Shown here: positions 35,414-44,994 of the stretch, one piece after another
Position numbering within the stretch: the first letter of the stretch is position 1
How the letters are laid out: every line of letters starts with the position of its first letter
Assembly (NCBI GenBank): GCA_963788965.1
Contig: CAWBIK010000005.1
Span: 1,240,001 to 1,304,000, forward strand
Direction of reading: 5' to 3'
DNA length: 64,000 nucleotides
From: QHXQ01 sp963788965
Lineage (GTDB): Bacteria > Acidobacteriota > Blastocatellia > Pyrinomonadales > Pyrinomonadaceae
The notes under the pieces: model-generated
Seen by the model: the letters and a program-made list of their open reading frames with translations, nothing else
The model's database searches: none
Told to the model about the DNA's origin: nothing
Made by a program: the position numbers and the translations under genes

Positions 35414-35433
35414 ATTAAAAGCGTTCCGCAATT

Positions 35434-35467
35434 AAAAAAGGGCCGGAGTCCGTTAAGACTCCGGCCC
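35434..35467 (-). terminator. Rho-independent terminator of the TonB-dependent receptor gene
   Basis: GGGCCGGAGTC (35440-35450) and GACTCCGGCCC (35457-35467) form an 11-bp perfect stem with a 6-base loop. On the minus strand the stem is followed by TTTTTT (35439-35434). It lies 29 bases after the receptor stop codon. Confidence 0.93.
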
Positions 35468-35495
35468 GATAGTTCTAAGCCGACTCGAAGTCCGC

Positions 35496-38400
35496 TTAGA
35501 AGATGTAGCGCAGCGCGAACTGCATGACGCGGCCGGGCCGGGATTCGCCCACCGGCGTCTGCGAGCCGATGTAGCGCCCGAAGTCTGCGGGCGGCGTGCC
35601 GCTTTGCGGATCGACGTTGAGGCTGAAGTTCGAGATGTCGCCGAACCGCTGCGTGTTCGTCACGTTGAAGACCTCCCAGCGGAACGTCAACTGGTGGTTC
35701 TCGTTGTACCACATCTTGAACGACTTGCTCAGCCCCGTGTCGAGCGCGAAGTAGCTGGGGATGCGCAACGTGTTGCGGTCGCCCACTTCGCCCGCGCGGG
35801 CGTTGCGGTACGAGTTATAAACGGCGGTCGGGTTGGAGAAGATGTTCGGCCGGCCGTCCACGTTGGGATTCTGATCTTCGGTCACTTCGCGCGTGCGGAC
35901 GCCGTTGCTGGTCAACTGCCAGTTGGTCGCCCAGATGCCCACGTCGAACGGCGAGCCGGCGGGCAGCCCGGAGTTGTAACGGAAGATGCCCGTCAACTGC
36001 CAGCCGCCGAGGAACGCGTTGGCGACCGACCCCAGATTGTTGAAGAACGCCCGGTTGCGCCCGATGGGCAGTTCATAGAGGAAGTTCGCGTTGACGTTGT
36101 GGCGCACGTCGAAGTCCGAGACGGCGCGCTGCGCCCGCAGGTTGAGCGGCTGACGGATCAAGTTCGTCAACACGCCGTTCGATTCAAGCGACGAGCTATC
36201 GTCCATGGACTTCGAGAAGGTGTAGTTGAAATCCATGTAGAAGCTGTTCTTGAAACGTTGCCGGAGCGAGAAGCTGCCGCCGTGATAGTCGGCCGAGCCG
36301 ACGGTCGAGAAGACGCCGAGCGCCGCGTACTGCGGATGGAAGAACGCGTTCGGGCCGATGACCGGCGACAAGTCGTCGAGCACCTGCTGAATGAAGGTCC
36401 AGTCGGGCAGATCGAACGCGTCGTTTTCGCCGGCCGCGCAACCCGCAACCGAGCAACGTGCCGCTAGGAAGTAAGCGGCCTGCGACGGCGTTAAGGTCGG
36501 ATCGCCGAGCAGGTCGTCGCCGAGGTTCGGGAACAGGTTCTCGAAGAACGGAATGCGCGGCACGTTCGGGCTATCGAACGGCACGTTGTTGAAGCGCAGG
36601 TCGAACAGCACACCGGCCGCCTGATACCACGTCTGCCCCGACCGCTGGTCGCGGATGTTGTTCAGGTGCATCACGTCGCGGATGAGGCCGAGGTTGCGCC
36701 CCAAGCGCCCAACGTAGCTGGCCTCGAACGAGAAGCCCTTCGGCAGTTCGCGCCCGTAGGAGATGTTCCACGTGTACTGCTTCGGCGTGACGAGCGTGTC
36801 GTCAATCGTCTGCTCGATGCGCGCCTGCTCGTCGGCGGGCACGGTCAGCGGGAAGCTGAGCGAGGTGGCCGGCGCGGCCAAGAACGGCGTTGTGCCACGG
36901 ATGTTCTGCCCGATGCCGGTGAAGCGCGGCCCTAAGCGCGTCGTCGTATTGATGGTGTTCGCCGAGAGCGACGACTCGGACACGAAGCCGAGCGAGTTGT
37001 TCAAATCGAAGCTGACCGCGAGGGCGCTGCCGATGCGATCATAGACCGTGCGGAAGCCGCCGCGAATGACGGAGCGGCCTTCACGCCCGATCAGATTACC
37101 GAACCAGTTGTTGCCGAAGTCGGGCGACCACGCGAGCGAGGCCGTCGGCGCGAAGTTGTTCCAGTCCGTGTCGTAGTAGCCGGGGCGGGCGTTGGCCCGG
37201 CCCGCGAGATCAACCGTGACCGTGTCGTTGACCGCGATGCCGCGCTCTGCGCCCGCCACGCGGCGGTTGAAGATGTCGGCGACGCTAGTGGTCGGGCGCA
37301 CTTGGAAACCGTTGCGCTCGTAGACGGGCGTGCTGAAGCCCCAGCGCAACCCATAGGTCAAGCGTCAGGCTCGGTTTAATCTTCCACGTGTCCTGCCCGT
37401 AGAGTTCATACTCTTCGGTTGCGAACGAGCGGCTGGTCGGCGTGCCGGGCGCGACCAGGTTGCCCGACAGATCGTAAGTCGTGTTGGCCGACAGTTGCGA
37501 GAAGCGACCGAGCACGGCCGCGACGGCCGCGCGCGTATCGAAGATCGCGCCGGACGACAGGCGTTGACCGGCCGGCAGGGCCGTGCCGAGCAGCGGGTTC
37601 GACAGAGACGAACCGGAGTTGGCGTAGAACGACGGATTCACCACGGCCGAGTCGTAGGCGTTCGCAAACGTCTTCCGGTTGTTGCGGATGAAGCGCGTGT
37701 TGATGCCGAAGGTGGCCGTGTGCGTGCCCCTGATCCACGACAGGTCGTCGGTGATGTTCCAGACGGGCGTTGTGCGCGCGATGGCGCGCGTGTAGTTGAA
37801 GGGCTGGAAGACGAAGCGGAAGTTGATGAGCGTGCCCGCCACGTCGGGGTTCTGCGTGAACGCTTGGCGCGTCAAGCCGACGCGCAGGTTGTTGACCAAC
37901 GTGTTGGTCGCCGTCCACGAGTGACCGAGGCTGAAGCCTTTCGGCGACAGCACGAGCGTCGGCGATGGTGCGTTCGGGAACGCGCGCGACTGCTCGTAGA
38001 AATCATCTTGATAGTTGAAGCGCGCGTAGGCGGTCTGGCGATCCGTGATGTTGTAATCGAGCTTGGCGATGTTCGTGTTCAACTTGACGGCGTTGCTGGC
38101 GTTGAAGCGGAAGCCGGCCGTGTTCAAGCCGTCGCCTGTCTCCTGCGAGTTCGGGAGCGGCGCGGTCTGCAACAGCGCCAGACCCGCCGGGTTCACGCCG
38201 CCGGTCGCCGGAAAGAGCGACGCGATCTGCGCTTGCGACAGCGTGGTGATGCCGCCCGACACGTTGCGGAACTGGACGATGCCTTGTCGCAAGGTCGCCG
38301 TCGGCACGGTTTGCAGCACGGAGACTTCGGCGGCGTCGCGCCGGCCTTCGTAGTTGTAGAAGAAGAAGAGGCGATCCTTGATGATCGGGCCGCCGAGCGA

Positions 38401-39330
38401 GCCGCCGAAGATGTTGCGGAGCAGTTTGGGGCGCGGCACTTTGATGTCGCCGGCCTTGGCCAAGCCGTTCAGCACCTCGAAGTCGCCGGCGAGGAAGCGG
38501 CCTTGCGCGTTGTTGAAAAAGTCGTTGGCGGTCGTCACCGTGTTGCGGTGAAACTCGTAGAGGTCGCCGTGGAAAGTGTTCGTGCCCGACTTAGTGATGA
38601 GCGACACCTGCGCGCCCGACGAGCGCCCTTGATTCGCGGTCGGCACACTGGTGACGACGCGGAACTCTTGCACCGACGAAGGCGTCACGCGCAAGACGCT
38701 GGAGAAAGCGTCGCCCGTCACCACGTCAAGACCCGACTGCTGCTCGTTCACGTCCACGCCGTCGAGCGTGACGTTCGCTTGGTCGCGCCGCCCGCCGTTG
38801 ACTTCGCCGAGGCGCGTGACGCCCGGTTGCAATGAGAGCAGACCGATGACGTTGCGTGCATTGAGCGGCAGGTCTTCGATGCGCCGCCGCTCGAAGGTCG
38901 AGCCGATGGTCGCGTCGCTCGTGTTGAGCGGCGCTTCGACGCTGCCCGACACTTCAACCGACTCAGTGACCGCGCCGACTTCCATCTTGATCGGCAGATC
39001 GAGCGTCGTGTCTACCTGCGCGTTGACGGTGTTCAGGATGGTCTTCTTAAAGCCCGCGCCTTCGACTTCAAGCCGATAGGGGCCGGGCGGCACGAGGGTG
39101 AACGTGAAACCACCATCATCGTTAGTGACCTGTTGACGAGAAAAATTCTTGTCCGGGTTTGCGAGGGTGACGGTCGCACCGGGGACGATGCTGCCCTGCG
39201 TGTCGGTGACCGTGCCGCGCACGGTGGCCGAGCCGGTTTGGGCAAACGCGCCGCCGGCCACGAGCAGTGTGAGCAGCAGTGCGCCGAGCGCAAAGGGAGC
39301 GCGCCTGCCGAAAGCTGACTGTGTTTTCAT
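35496..39330 (-). CDS. Oar-like TonB-dependent outer-membrane receptor (frameshifted)
   Basis: About 1,278 residues. A signal peptide is followed by a carboxypeptidase-regulatory-like domain (about 30-110: GSATVRGTVTDTQGSIVPGA). The plug (about 125-240) has NARNVIGLLSLQPGV and RRDQANVTLDGVDVNEQ. A long beta barrel ends in RPGRVMQFALRYIF, whose terminal Phe is the BAM signal. This architecture is characteristic of Acidobacteria, where it imports glycans or peptides. One extra base near 37363 breaks the frame between IKPSLTL and TYGLRWGF; otherwise no decay is seen. ATG 39330 (MKTQSAFGRRAPF). The TonB-family gene nearby may serve it. Confidence 0.93.
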
Positions 39331-39837
39331 TTCGCCTCCGAAAATTAGTTAAGCCGTGTGTGCCCGCGTCTGTCGCGGCGGGCCGGCGCGTACTTTGTGA
39401 GAGGAGCGTCCGTCGTGGTTGACGGCGATTGTGCTTGCTGACGAGGATTGCAACGCAAGCCGTCGGCAACATCTGACCGGGCTGTTTATTACGCCGTGGG
39501 CAGGCTGGCCGTAAACGATTCGAGTCGGGGTGTCTGCCGCCGCCCGTTGACTTACCTGAAGCCGACCACTTAAGGCGTACAGGTGGAACGCCACGCTTAA
39601 TTTATAGTCTGTCGGCTTCGGGGCAGTCTGGTCGATAAAGTTTCAGGCAAAATGTGTTCCGCACCGAGGCGTCGCCCGCAAGCATCTCTAAGACGCTTGG
39701 CTGCGCACGGAATAAGGCGACCGGGAAAGTCCGTGTGCGGGGCGCACCACCTACGAAAACCTATAGAAGTATCCAAAAAAATGAAGCCCCAGAAGTCCGC
39801 AGTAAGACGTTGTGCGCCGTCGCCCAACGCGCACGGC
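39331..39837. other. 500-base intergenic region, possibly with a structured RNA
   Basis: No credible gene. Around 39667-39739 there is dense pairing: TGCGCACGGA (39702-39711) with TCCGTGTGCG (39730-39739), 10 bp with two G-U pairs, and AGGCGTC (39667-39673) with GACGCTT (39692-39698). I do not recognise a known riboswitch or ncRNA consensus on either strand. The region is the only long gap without a word-family palindrome and lies upstream of the receptor gene on the minus strand. Confidence 0.4.
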
Positions 39838-40488
39838 TTATTCGATTGAGTCTAGCAGATGGCCCATCTTCTGTTTCTTCGTGCGCAGATAATGCAGCGC
39901 CGCGTCCGACGGTTCGACTTCGAGCGGCACGCGCTCGACCACGCGCAAGCCCGCTTCTTCCAACGCGCGCAGCTTGAGCGGGTTGTTCGACATGACGCGC
40001 ACCTTGCATAGCCCCAGATCGAACAGCACTTCGGCGCATTGCCGATACTCGCGCGAATCGATGGCGAGGCCCAACCGCTCGTTCGCTTCAACCGTGTCCG
40101 CGCCTTCGTCCTGCAACGCATAAGCGCGAATCTTATTGACGATGCCGATGCCGCGCCCCTCTTGTTGTTGATAGACGATAGCGCCGCGCCCTTCGCTCTC
40201 GATCAAGGTGAGCGCGCGATGCAGTTGCGGCCCGCAGTCGCACTTCAACGAGCCGAACACGTCGCCCGTCAAACACTGCGAATGAATCCGCACGAGCGTC
40301 GGCACGTCCGCCGCCAACTCGCCCTTGAACAGCACGACGAACTCCTCGCCGCCCTCGCGTGCGCGATAGCCGCCGATCTGAAATTCGCCGTACACGGTCG
40401 GCAGCCGCGCCACTGACACGCGCTCGACCGTCAACGCATGCCGCGACCACGTACACTCGGCCTCTAATATGCCAGCCTCTTCGTCCAT
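39838..40488 (-). CDS. ribA: GTP cyclohydrolase II
   Basis: A 216-residue enzyme for the first step of riboflavin synthesis, GTP to 2,5-diamino-6-ribosylamino-pyrimidinone phosphate. The zinc site is SQCLTGDVFGSLKCDCG (three Cys), the catalytic/GTP-binding block YQQQEGRGIGIVNKIRAYAL, and the end MSNNPLKLRALEEAGLRVVE. It is the monofunctional form without a fused DHBP synthase domain. I see no FMN riboswitch upstream. Single gene, convergent with nothing close. Confidence 0.96.
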   Translation of the reverse strand: MDEEAGILEAECTWSRHALTVERVSVARLPTVYGEFQIGGYRAREGGEEFVVLFKGELAADVPTLVRIHSQCLTGDVFGSLKCDCGPQLHRALTLIESEGRGAIVYQQQEGRGIGIVNKIRAYALQDEGADTVEANERLGLAIDSREYRQCAEVLFDLGLCKVRVMSNNPLKLRALEEAGLRVVERVPLEVEPSDAALHYLRTKKQKMGHLLDSIE

Positions 40489-40672
40489 CGCAGAAAAAAA
40501 ACTCCCGCCGGTTATGGCTCACAACGGACAATCCAACTTTATGTGCGCTTTGTTTAGCCGCCGCAAATTATAAGAGCAGCACACGGCCGCCACAAGCCTA
40601 CTGCCAACGCCGCATTTTTGTTTTGCTTTTTCCGCCGTCGCGTTAAGATAAACCGCGCCGGGTGGACTGCCG

Positions 40673-41683
40673 ATGACCAACGATGACATGAAAACGACTT
40701 TACAGGAGAACACGCTGCGGCCGAACGCGGAACGTCGCCCGGCGCTCGTCTTCCTGCGCGGCGAGTTGTTGGCCGCGCCCATCCCGCTCGAACGCAGCGA
40801 GATCGTCTTAGGGCGCGCGCTCGAAGCCGACATTCGCATCAACGATCCACGCGCCTCGCGCCTGCACGCGCGCATCCAGATGGTACACGAAGGCGACGGC
40901 CCCGCCATCTATCGCATCCTCGATCTCGGCTCGACCAACGGCACACTCTTGAACGGCCGGCCCGTCACGGAAGCCACGCTCCACGACGGCGACAAAGTGA
41001 CCATCGGCGAGCATCTGCTCCGCTTCGAGTTACTCGACGACGTTGACCGTGAATACCAGCGCCAGATTTATCGTCTGCTCGCGCACGACGAGTTGACGGG
41101 CCTCTTGACCAGCAAGTCTTTCTTCTCCGAGTTGCGCCGCGAAGCATCGCGCGCCGAAACCGAAGGCCGCCCCTTTTGCGTGCTGATGATGGACCTGGAT
41201 CACTTCAAGCGCGTCAACGACACTTACGGCCATCTCGTCGGCAGTCAGACGCTCGAAGAGGTCGGGGCGCTCATCACACGTGCCTTGCGCGCGGGCGACG
41301 TGGCCGCGCGCTTCGGCGGCGAAGAGTTTGCCGCCTTCCTCTTGGACGCCGACGCCGCGCAGGCCCTCGTCGCCGCCGAGCGCGTCCGCGCAACCATCGA
41401 AGCGCACATCTTCTCGGCCGTGCGGCGTGGCACGAGCGGCGACGAACCGCCCGGCTTCCACGTCACCATCAGCGTCGGCGTCGCCGCCTACCCGCAGGAC
41501 GCGCGCGACCCCATCGAGTTGATCGAACTGGCGGACACGGCGCTCTATCGCGCCAAGCAGACGGGCCGCAACCGCGTCGTCGCCTACGCGCAAGCGGCCG
41601 ACATCTCCGACTCCGGTGCGCGCCCCCTGCCCGCGCGCAACACGCCGCGCACACCAGCGCCGCCCGAAGGCGAGCAAGGATAA
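40673..41683 (+). CDS. Diguanylate cyclase with N-terminal FHA domain
   Basis: A 336-residue cytoplasmic signalling protein. The FHA domain (about residues 45-122) has GRALEADIRINDPRASRLHA and LDLGSTNGTLLNGRPV, which bind phosphothreonine. The GGDEF domain follows from about 130 (LAHDELTGLLTSKSFFSEL, MMDLDHFKRVNDTYGH), with active site FGGEEF near 222. RAGD five residues before it is an intact inhibitory I-site (RxxD). The enzyme should make c-di-GMP, be feedback inhibited, and be recruited by Ser/Thr kinase signalling; one probable kinase gene starts at 63967. It is followed by secreted and pilus-type genes that c-di-GMP often controls. Confidence 0.95.
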   Translation: MTNDDMKTTLQENTLRPNAERRPALVFLRGELLAAPIPLERSEIVLGRALEADIRINDPRASRLHARIQMVHEGDGPAIYRILDLGSTNGTLLNGRPVTEATLHDGDKVTIGEHLLRFELLDDVDREYQRQIYRLLAHDELTGLLTSKSFFSELRREASRAETEGRPFCVLMMDLDHFKRVNDTYGHLVGSQTLEEVGALITRALRAGDVAARFGGEEFAAFLLDADAAQALVAAERVRATIEAHIFSAVRRGTSGDEPPGFHVTISVGVAAYPQDARDPIELIELADTALYRAKQTGRNRVVAYAQAADISDSGARPLPARNTPRTPAPPEGEQG

Positions 41684-41820
41684 AGCTTGCGCCCGCATGT
41701 TTTTCTGCTATCATGCCGCCATCCAATTCCCCTTCAAGCATTACTCCTGATCCCCTGTTTAGCAATTGCGCGTGCCGCTCGTTGAGCGATGCCAGCACGC
41801 CGGAAAGGATCGCAAACAGG

Positions 41821-42405
41821 TTGACCCGAACGACGCCACGAATCGTCAGCCTTCGTTGCGCGCTGCTACTACTGGGCGGTCTTACTATCTGTGCAAGCGG
41901 CGCAGCCCAACGCCGACCCGCGCCGCGCCCGTCGCCCACGCCAACGACGACCACGGCGACAAGCAACACGCAAACGGTCGATATTGATAACGCCGACCTC
42001 GCCATCATCGCCAACGTGACGGCGCGCGAGTTGCGCTTCGAGGTCGTGCCGAACCCGACGGTCGAGTTTCCCGGTCAACCGAAACGCGAGACGGTGTGGC
42101 AGGCCGAGCGCCAGAACTTGCCGACCCCCGTGCAGCCCGGCGTGACCTACCGCGACATAGGCATCCGGCTTGTCATCACCAGCGTCTTCGCCGACATAGA
42201 CCGCATCGTCGCCGAAGCCCTCGGCGAAGTGCCCATGAGCGACGACAGCACACCGCCCCCAACCAATCCGCCGCCACCACCCGACAACAACGTCCCGGCC
42301 GTGGTCGCCCCAACGTCGCCAGCCAACCCAACACCACAACGCATGCCGACCCCTGCCGCCAACAATGCGTCGTCCCAACGCCCGCGTAGCGTCAGGAGGC
42401 CTTGA
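41821..42405 (+). CDS. Secreted hypothetical protein A of a three-gene set
   Basis: Unrecognised protein of 194 residues. TTG 41821 gives a good signal peptide (RIVSLRCALLLLGGLTICAS, cleavage before AAQRR) with AAAGGA 12 bases upstream; ATG 41713 in the same frame would add 36 residues before the signal. After a Pro/Thr-rich stretch, a beta-rich core (about 43-110) ends in the helix DIGIRLVITSVFADIDRIVA. The C-terminal 80 residues are Pro/Asn-rich. Its stop overlaps the next start (TGATG). The core helix resembles a segment in the next two gene products. Confidence 0.7.
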   Translation: MTRTTPRIVSLRCALLLLGGLTICASGAAQRRPAPRPSPTPTTTTATSNTQTVDIDNADLAIIANVTARELRFEVVPNPTVEFPGQPKRETVWQAERQNLPTPVQPGVTYRDIGIRLVITSVFADIDRIVAEALGEVPMSDDSTPPPTNPPPPPDNNVPAVVAPTSPANPTPQRMPTPAANNASSQRPRSVRRP

Positions 42406-42812
42406 TGCGTCGTCTTGTGCGACTCGCTTATGTCTGTTTCATCATCGTTGGCTTAACGACGTGCGCCGCCGCGCAGACGACTACGCGCGCCCGCCGCGCG
42501 CAACCCGTCGCCGCTGCGCCCGCGCAAGGGCCGGCGCAGATAGATCAAACAAATGTTGACGAAGATTTCGAGTTGAACATCGGCGAGCGGCGCATCACCG
42601 AGCGCGACTTCTTCGCGTCCACGTCCGTCGCGCTCGGCGAGGAACAATCGCTGCTCGTGCGGATCGGCGTGGCGCTCAGCGCGCAGCAGATCGACGTGCT
42701 GCTCAGGAATGTGCGCGGGCATGTGCGCTTTCGCGCGTCGCTGGATCAACTCAGGCGTGTGCTTGATGCGCGGCGCACCTCGCCACCGGCCGCCGTCGCC
42801 CCCGCGCCTTGA
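42405..42812 (+). CDS. Secreted hypothetical protein B of a three-gene set
   Basis: A 135-residue exported protein, unrecognised. It has a signal peptide (RLVRLAYVCFIIVGLTTCAA ending at AAAQ), a short low-complexity linker, and one small domain with ELNIGERRITERDFFASTSV and LLVRIGVALSAQQIDVLLRN. The latter has the same pattern (alternating strand then ID-containing helix) as the corresponding blocks of the flanking gene products. Translationally coupled to gene A. Probably periplasmic or surface located. Confidence 0.75.
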   Translation: MRRLVRLAYVCFIIVGLTTCAAAQTTTRARRAQPVAAAPAQGPAQIDQTNVDEDFELNIGERRITERDFFASTSVALGEEQSLLVRIGVALSAQQIDVLLRNVRGHVRFRASLDQLRRVLDARRTSPPAAVAPAP

Positions 42813-42932
42813 ACGTGAACGAAGCTCTCTCCCCTAAAACTTGTAGTGCGATGGAGTGACCGATAGACCCCGACCTTTCCCCGTGGAAAGCTGACGAGCT
42901 ATTCATCAAACTTTGGCAGGAGGAGAACGCCC

Positions 42933-43916
42933 GTGAACAAGCTGCTTTACCTCTGTGCGCTGTTGGCGCTGATGCTCGCGCCCGCCGCCCGTGCCGCCGC
43001 GCAAGTGCGCCCCGCCGCGTCGCCGTCGCCAACCACGAGAACCACCACGCGCGGCACAAACGACGCCTCGATCTTTACCAGCACTACCGAAAACGCGCCC
43101 GAACTCTCGCCGGCCGCGCAACAACCAACGCCGCGCCCGTCGCCCACGCCCGTCACGCCTGTGCGCCCGCTCTCCGAACAGGATCGACAACGCCAAGAAG
43201 CGGCGAGCCAGCGTCGCCGGCAAGAAGCCGCGAGCGGCGACCCGGACGTGCTGCTCGACGTGCCGAACCTTTCGGTTGATGAGATCACGCTCGAAGTCGA
43301 GAACCTGCGCGCGCGCGTCTCTTTGGACGCACAACTAGCGAACCTGTTGCGGCTAACGGCGGGCGCGGACGCAGGCATCGATAAAGTGAAGTTGACGATC
43401 AAGGGCGTGCGCGCCGAAGTGCTCTTGAAAGTGCGGCTCGACAACGTGGCCGCGATCATCGACCGCACGCTGACCACGATTGATCGCAACCCGCAAATCC
43501 TCGAAGGGCTGTTGAAGTCGGTCGATAACACGGTCAACACCGTCGGCGGCGTCGCCAACACCGCGTTGCAACCGGGCGGCGTGGTCGGGCAGACCTTGAA
43601 CAACCTGACGCAGCCGAACGGTCTGCTCAGCCAAACCGTCAACACGTTGGGGCAGACCTTGCAGCGCACCGTTGATCGCACCGGCAACATCGTCGAGCGC
43701 ACGCTCGACAACACAGGGCGCGTGCTCTCGCAACAAAACGTCGGCAACGTGCTCGACCTGACACAGATCAGCGAAACGGCCGGCACGGGCGGTCAACTCA
43801 TCCGCCGCGTGCGCGACACCACCGGCGCGGTCATCGAACTAACCCTCGACACCGCCGGCAAGGTCGTTAGCTCACGCGTCATCAGTCAAGCAACGGGCAC
43901 AACGCCACGACAATAG
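42933..43916 (+). CDS. Secreted hypothetical protein C of a three-gene set
   Basis: A 327-residue exported protein. GTG 42933 with AGGAGG 9-14 bases upstream. The signal peptide KLLYLCALLALMLAPAARAA is followed by a Pro/Thr/Ser linker. Then comes a domain VPNLSVDEITLEVENLRARV and VLLKVRLDNVAAIIDRTLTT similar in layout to proteins A and B. Residues 180-290 repeat the pattern G-V-V-G-Q-T-L/N-T-V about every 11-12 residues (SQTVNTLGQTLQRTVDRTGN, IVERTLDNTGRVL), suggesting a repetitive, perhaps amphipathic or solenoid segment. Function unknown. Its stop codon abuts the large palindrome. Confidence 0.8.
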   Translation: MNKLLYLCALLALMLAPAARAAAQVRPAASPSPTTRTTTRGTNDASIFTSTTENAPELSPAAQQPTPRPSPTPVTPVRPLSEQDRQRQEAASQRRRQEAASGDPDVLLDVPNLSVDEITLEVENLRARVSLDAQLANLLRLTAGADAGIDKVKLTIKGVRAEVLLKVRLDNVAAIIDRTLTTIDRNPQILEGLLKSVDNTVNTVGGVANTALQPGGVVGQTLNNLTQPNGLLSQTVNTLGQTLQRTVDRTGNIVERTLDNTGRVLSQQNVGNVLDLTQISETAGTGGQLIRRVRDTTGAVIELTLDTAGKVVSSRVISQATGTTPRQ

Positions 43917-44085
43917 GCAGTAGGCAGTTGCTGACAAGCGAAAGGCCGTTGATTGATCCGACCTCGCATGCTCACGAGGCACGTTCAATCAGCGGCCTTC
44001 TTTGATGCTCAGTCAACGGCCTTCTTCATTGTTCAATCAGCAGCTTTAATGTTCAATCAACGGCCTTGTCTTAACTGCCTACTGC
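43917..44085. repeat. Compound palindrome with four tandem repeats in the loop
   Basis: Outer arms GCAGTAGGCAGTT (43917-43929) and AACTGCCTACTGC (44073-44085) and inner arms GGCCGTTGATTGA (43944-43956) and TCAATCAACGGCC (44053-44065) are both perfect over 13 bp. The loop holds tandem copies of GTTCAATCAGCGGCCTTCTT-like units, about 24, 24, 20 and 22 bases, starting at 43983, 44007, 44031 and 44051. So the right arm has been duplicated repeatedly. Confidence 0.88.
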
Positions 44086-44346
44086 TTACCACTCACCCTT
44101 TTTGCAACTCGCGCGCGTGGTGTGCGTGTAAGGTGGGCGGGCTGTGGTTGCGTTGTGGTTCAGTTTGAAAATGCGAGCCGATTGATAGTGGCTCAAGATT
44201 ACAAACTGAACCACATACGTGTCGTTGTGGTCGGTTGCGCCGCCTGTCCCTAAGGGTTATGCTTTCCGTTGAGCCTTCGCCGCAGCACCCCGACCGAGAG
44301 CTACTGCACGGGCATTACGTAATTAAAGTTGAGACGCTAAAGTTAA
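44086..44346. other. Gap upstream of the pilN-like gene
   Basis: 260 bases without a gene. GTGGTTCAGTTTG (44154-44166) and CAAACTGAACCAC (near 44202-44214) form an inverted repeat of 13 bp about 35 bases apart. This is another palindrome, of a different sequence, or an operator for the pilus genes. No consensus promoter is obvious. Confidence 0.45.
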
Positions 44347-44994
44347 GTGATCGATCAACTCAATCTCGCCAGCCAGCCGTTTCGCAACCGCACGTTGCCG
44401 TGGACGGTCGCGGGCACGGTCGCCGTTGCGTCGCTGGTGGCGCTCGTCCTGATCGTCGGCGCGGCCCGGCAGGCGCAGGCGCGTGCCGACCGCATCGAGG
44501 CCGACGTGCGCGAGTTGCGCCTGCGCGAACAGGACTTGCGCACCAAAGGCGAAGCCGTCGCGCAGTCGCTCACGCCTGAACAACGGCTCGTGCTCGATGC
44601 CGCGCACGAGATCGTGGATCGCAAAAACTTCTCTTGGACGCGTCTGCTCGCCGATCTGGAATCGGTGCTGCCGACAACCGTGCGCGTCGCGCGCATCAGC
44701 GTGCGCGACACGCGACAGGTCAACGGCCAGACGCGCGCCGACCTTGAGTTAACGGTCGTCGGCCGCACGCCCGCCGACATCACGCGCTTGCTCGGCGAGA
44801 TGGCGCGCACCGGTATCTTCTCGGCCGACCTGCTGACGCAGACCCCGCGCACCGCCAAAGGCGAACCGGGCGTAGAGGCCGCTCTGCGCGTCTATTACAC
44901 GCCACGCTCCGGCGCGAGCGTGCGGCCTGCGCAAGAGTCTCCGGCGCGCGTTGCCACCACCTCGGACGCGCGCGGCGCGACGGAGACGCCATGA
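44347..44994 (+). CDS. PilN-like type IV pilus/type II secretion assembly protein
   Basis: A 215-residue inner-membrane protein. MIDQLNLASQPFRNR is the typical PilN start (the N-terminal motif that binds PilM in pili). One membrane helix (about 20-43, VAGTVAVASLVALVLIVGAA), a coiled coil (about 45-80), and a ferredoxin-like periplasmic domain with FSWTRLLADLESVLPTTVRV follow. PilN dimerises with PilO to link the motor to the secretin. It starts at GTG 44347. No pilM precedes it, which is unusual. It overlaps the pilO-like gene by 4 bases. Confidence 0.85.
   Translation: MIDQLNLASQPFRNRTLPWTVAGTVAVASLVALVLIVGAARQAQARADRIEADVRELRLREQDLRTKGEAVAQSLTPEQRLVLDAAHEIVDRKNFSWTRLLADLESVLPTTVRVARISVRDTRQVNGQTRADLELTVVGRTPADITRLLGEMARTGIFSADLLTQTPRTAKGEPGVEAALRVYYTPRSGASVRPAQESPARVATTSDARGATETP

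Noticed and set aside
35286..35414. N-terminal extension of the HD protein
   Set aside because: It is a translation of the GGAATGCGG palindrome. The conserved start SERIYRDP is at GTG 35285.
39721..39760. RNase P RNA-like GGGAAAGTCC motif
   Set aside because: The motif resembles the RNase P core GAGGAAAGTCC, but the region is too short and lacks the other conserved blocks.
39597..39827. Short minus-strand open frame after ribA
   Set aside because: No ribosome binding site, odd composition, and it lies on the predicted RNA stems.
43983..44072. CRISPR array
   Set aside because: The units are contiguous, degenerate and 20-24 bases long without spacers, and no cas gene is in the window.
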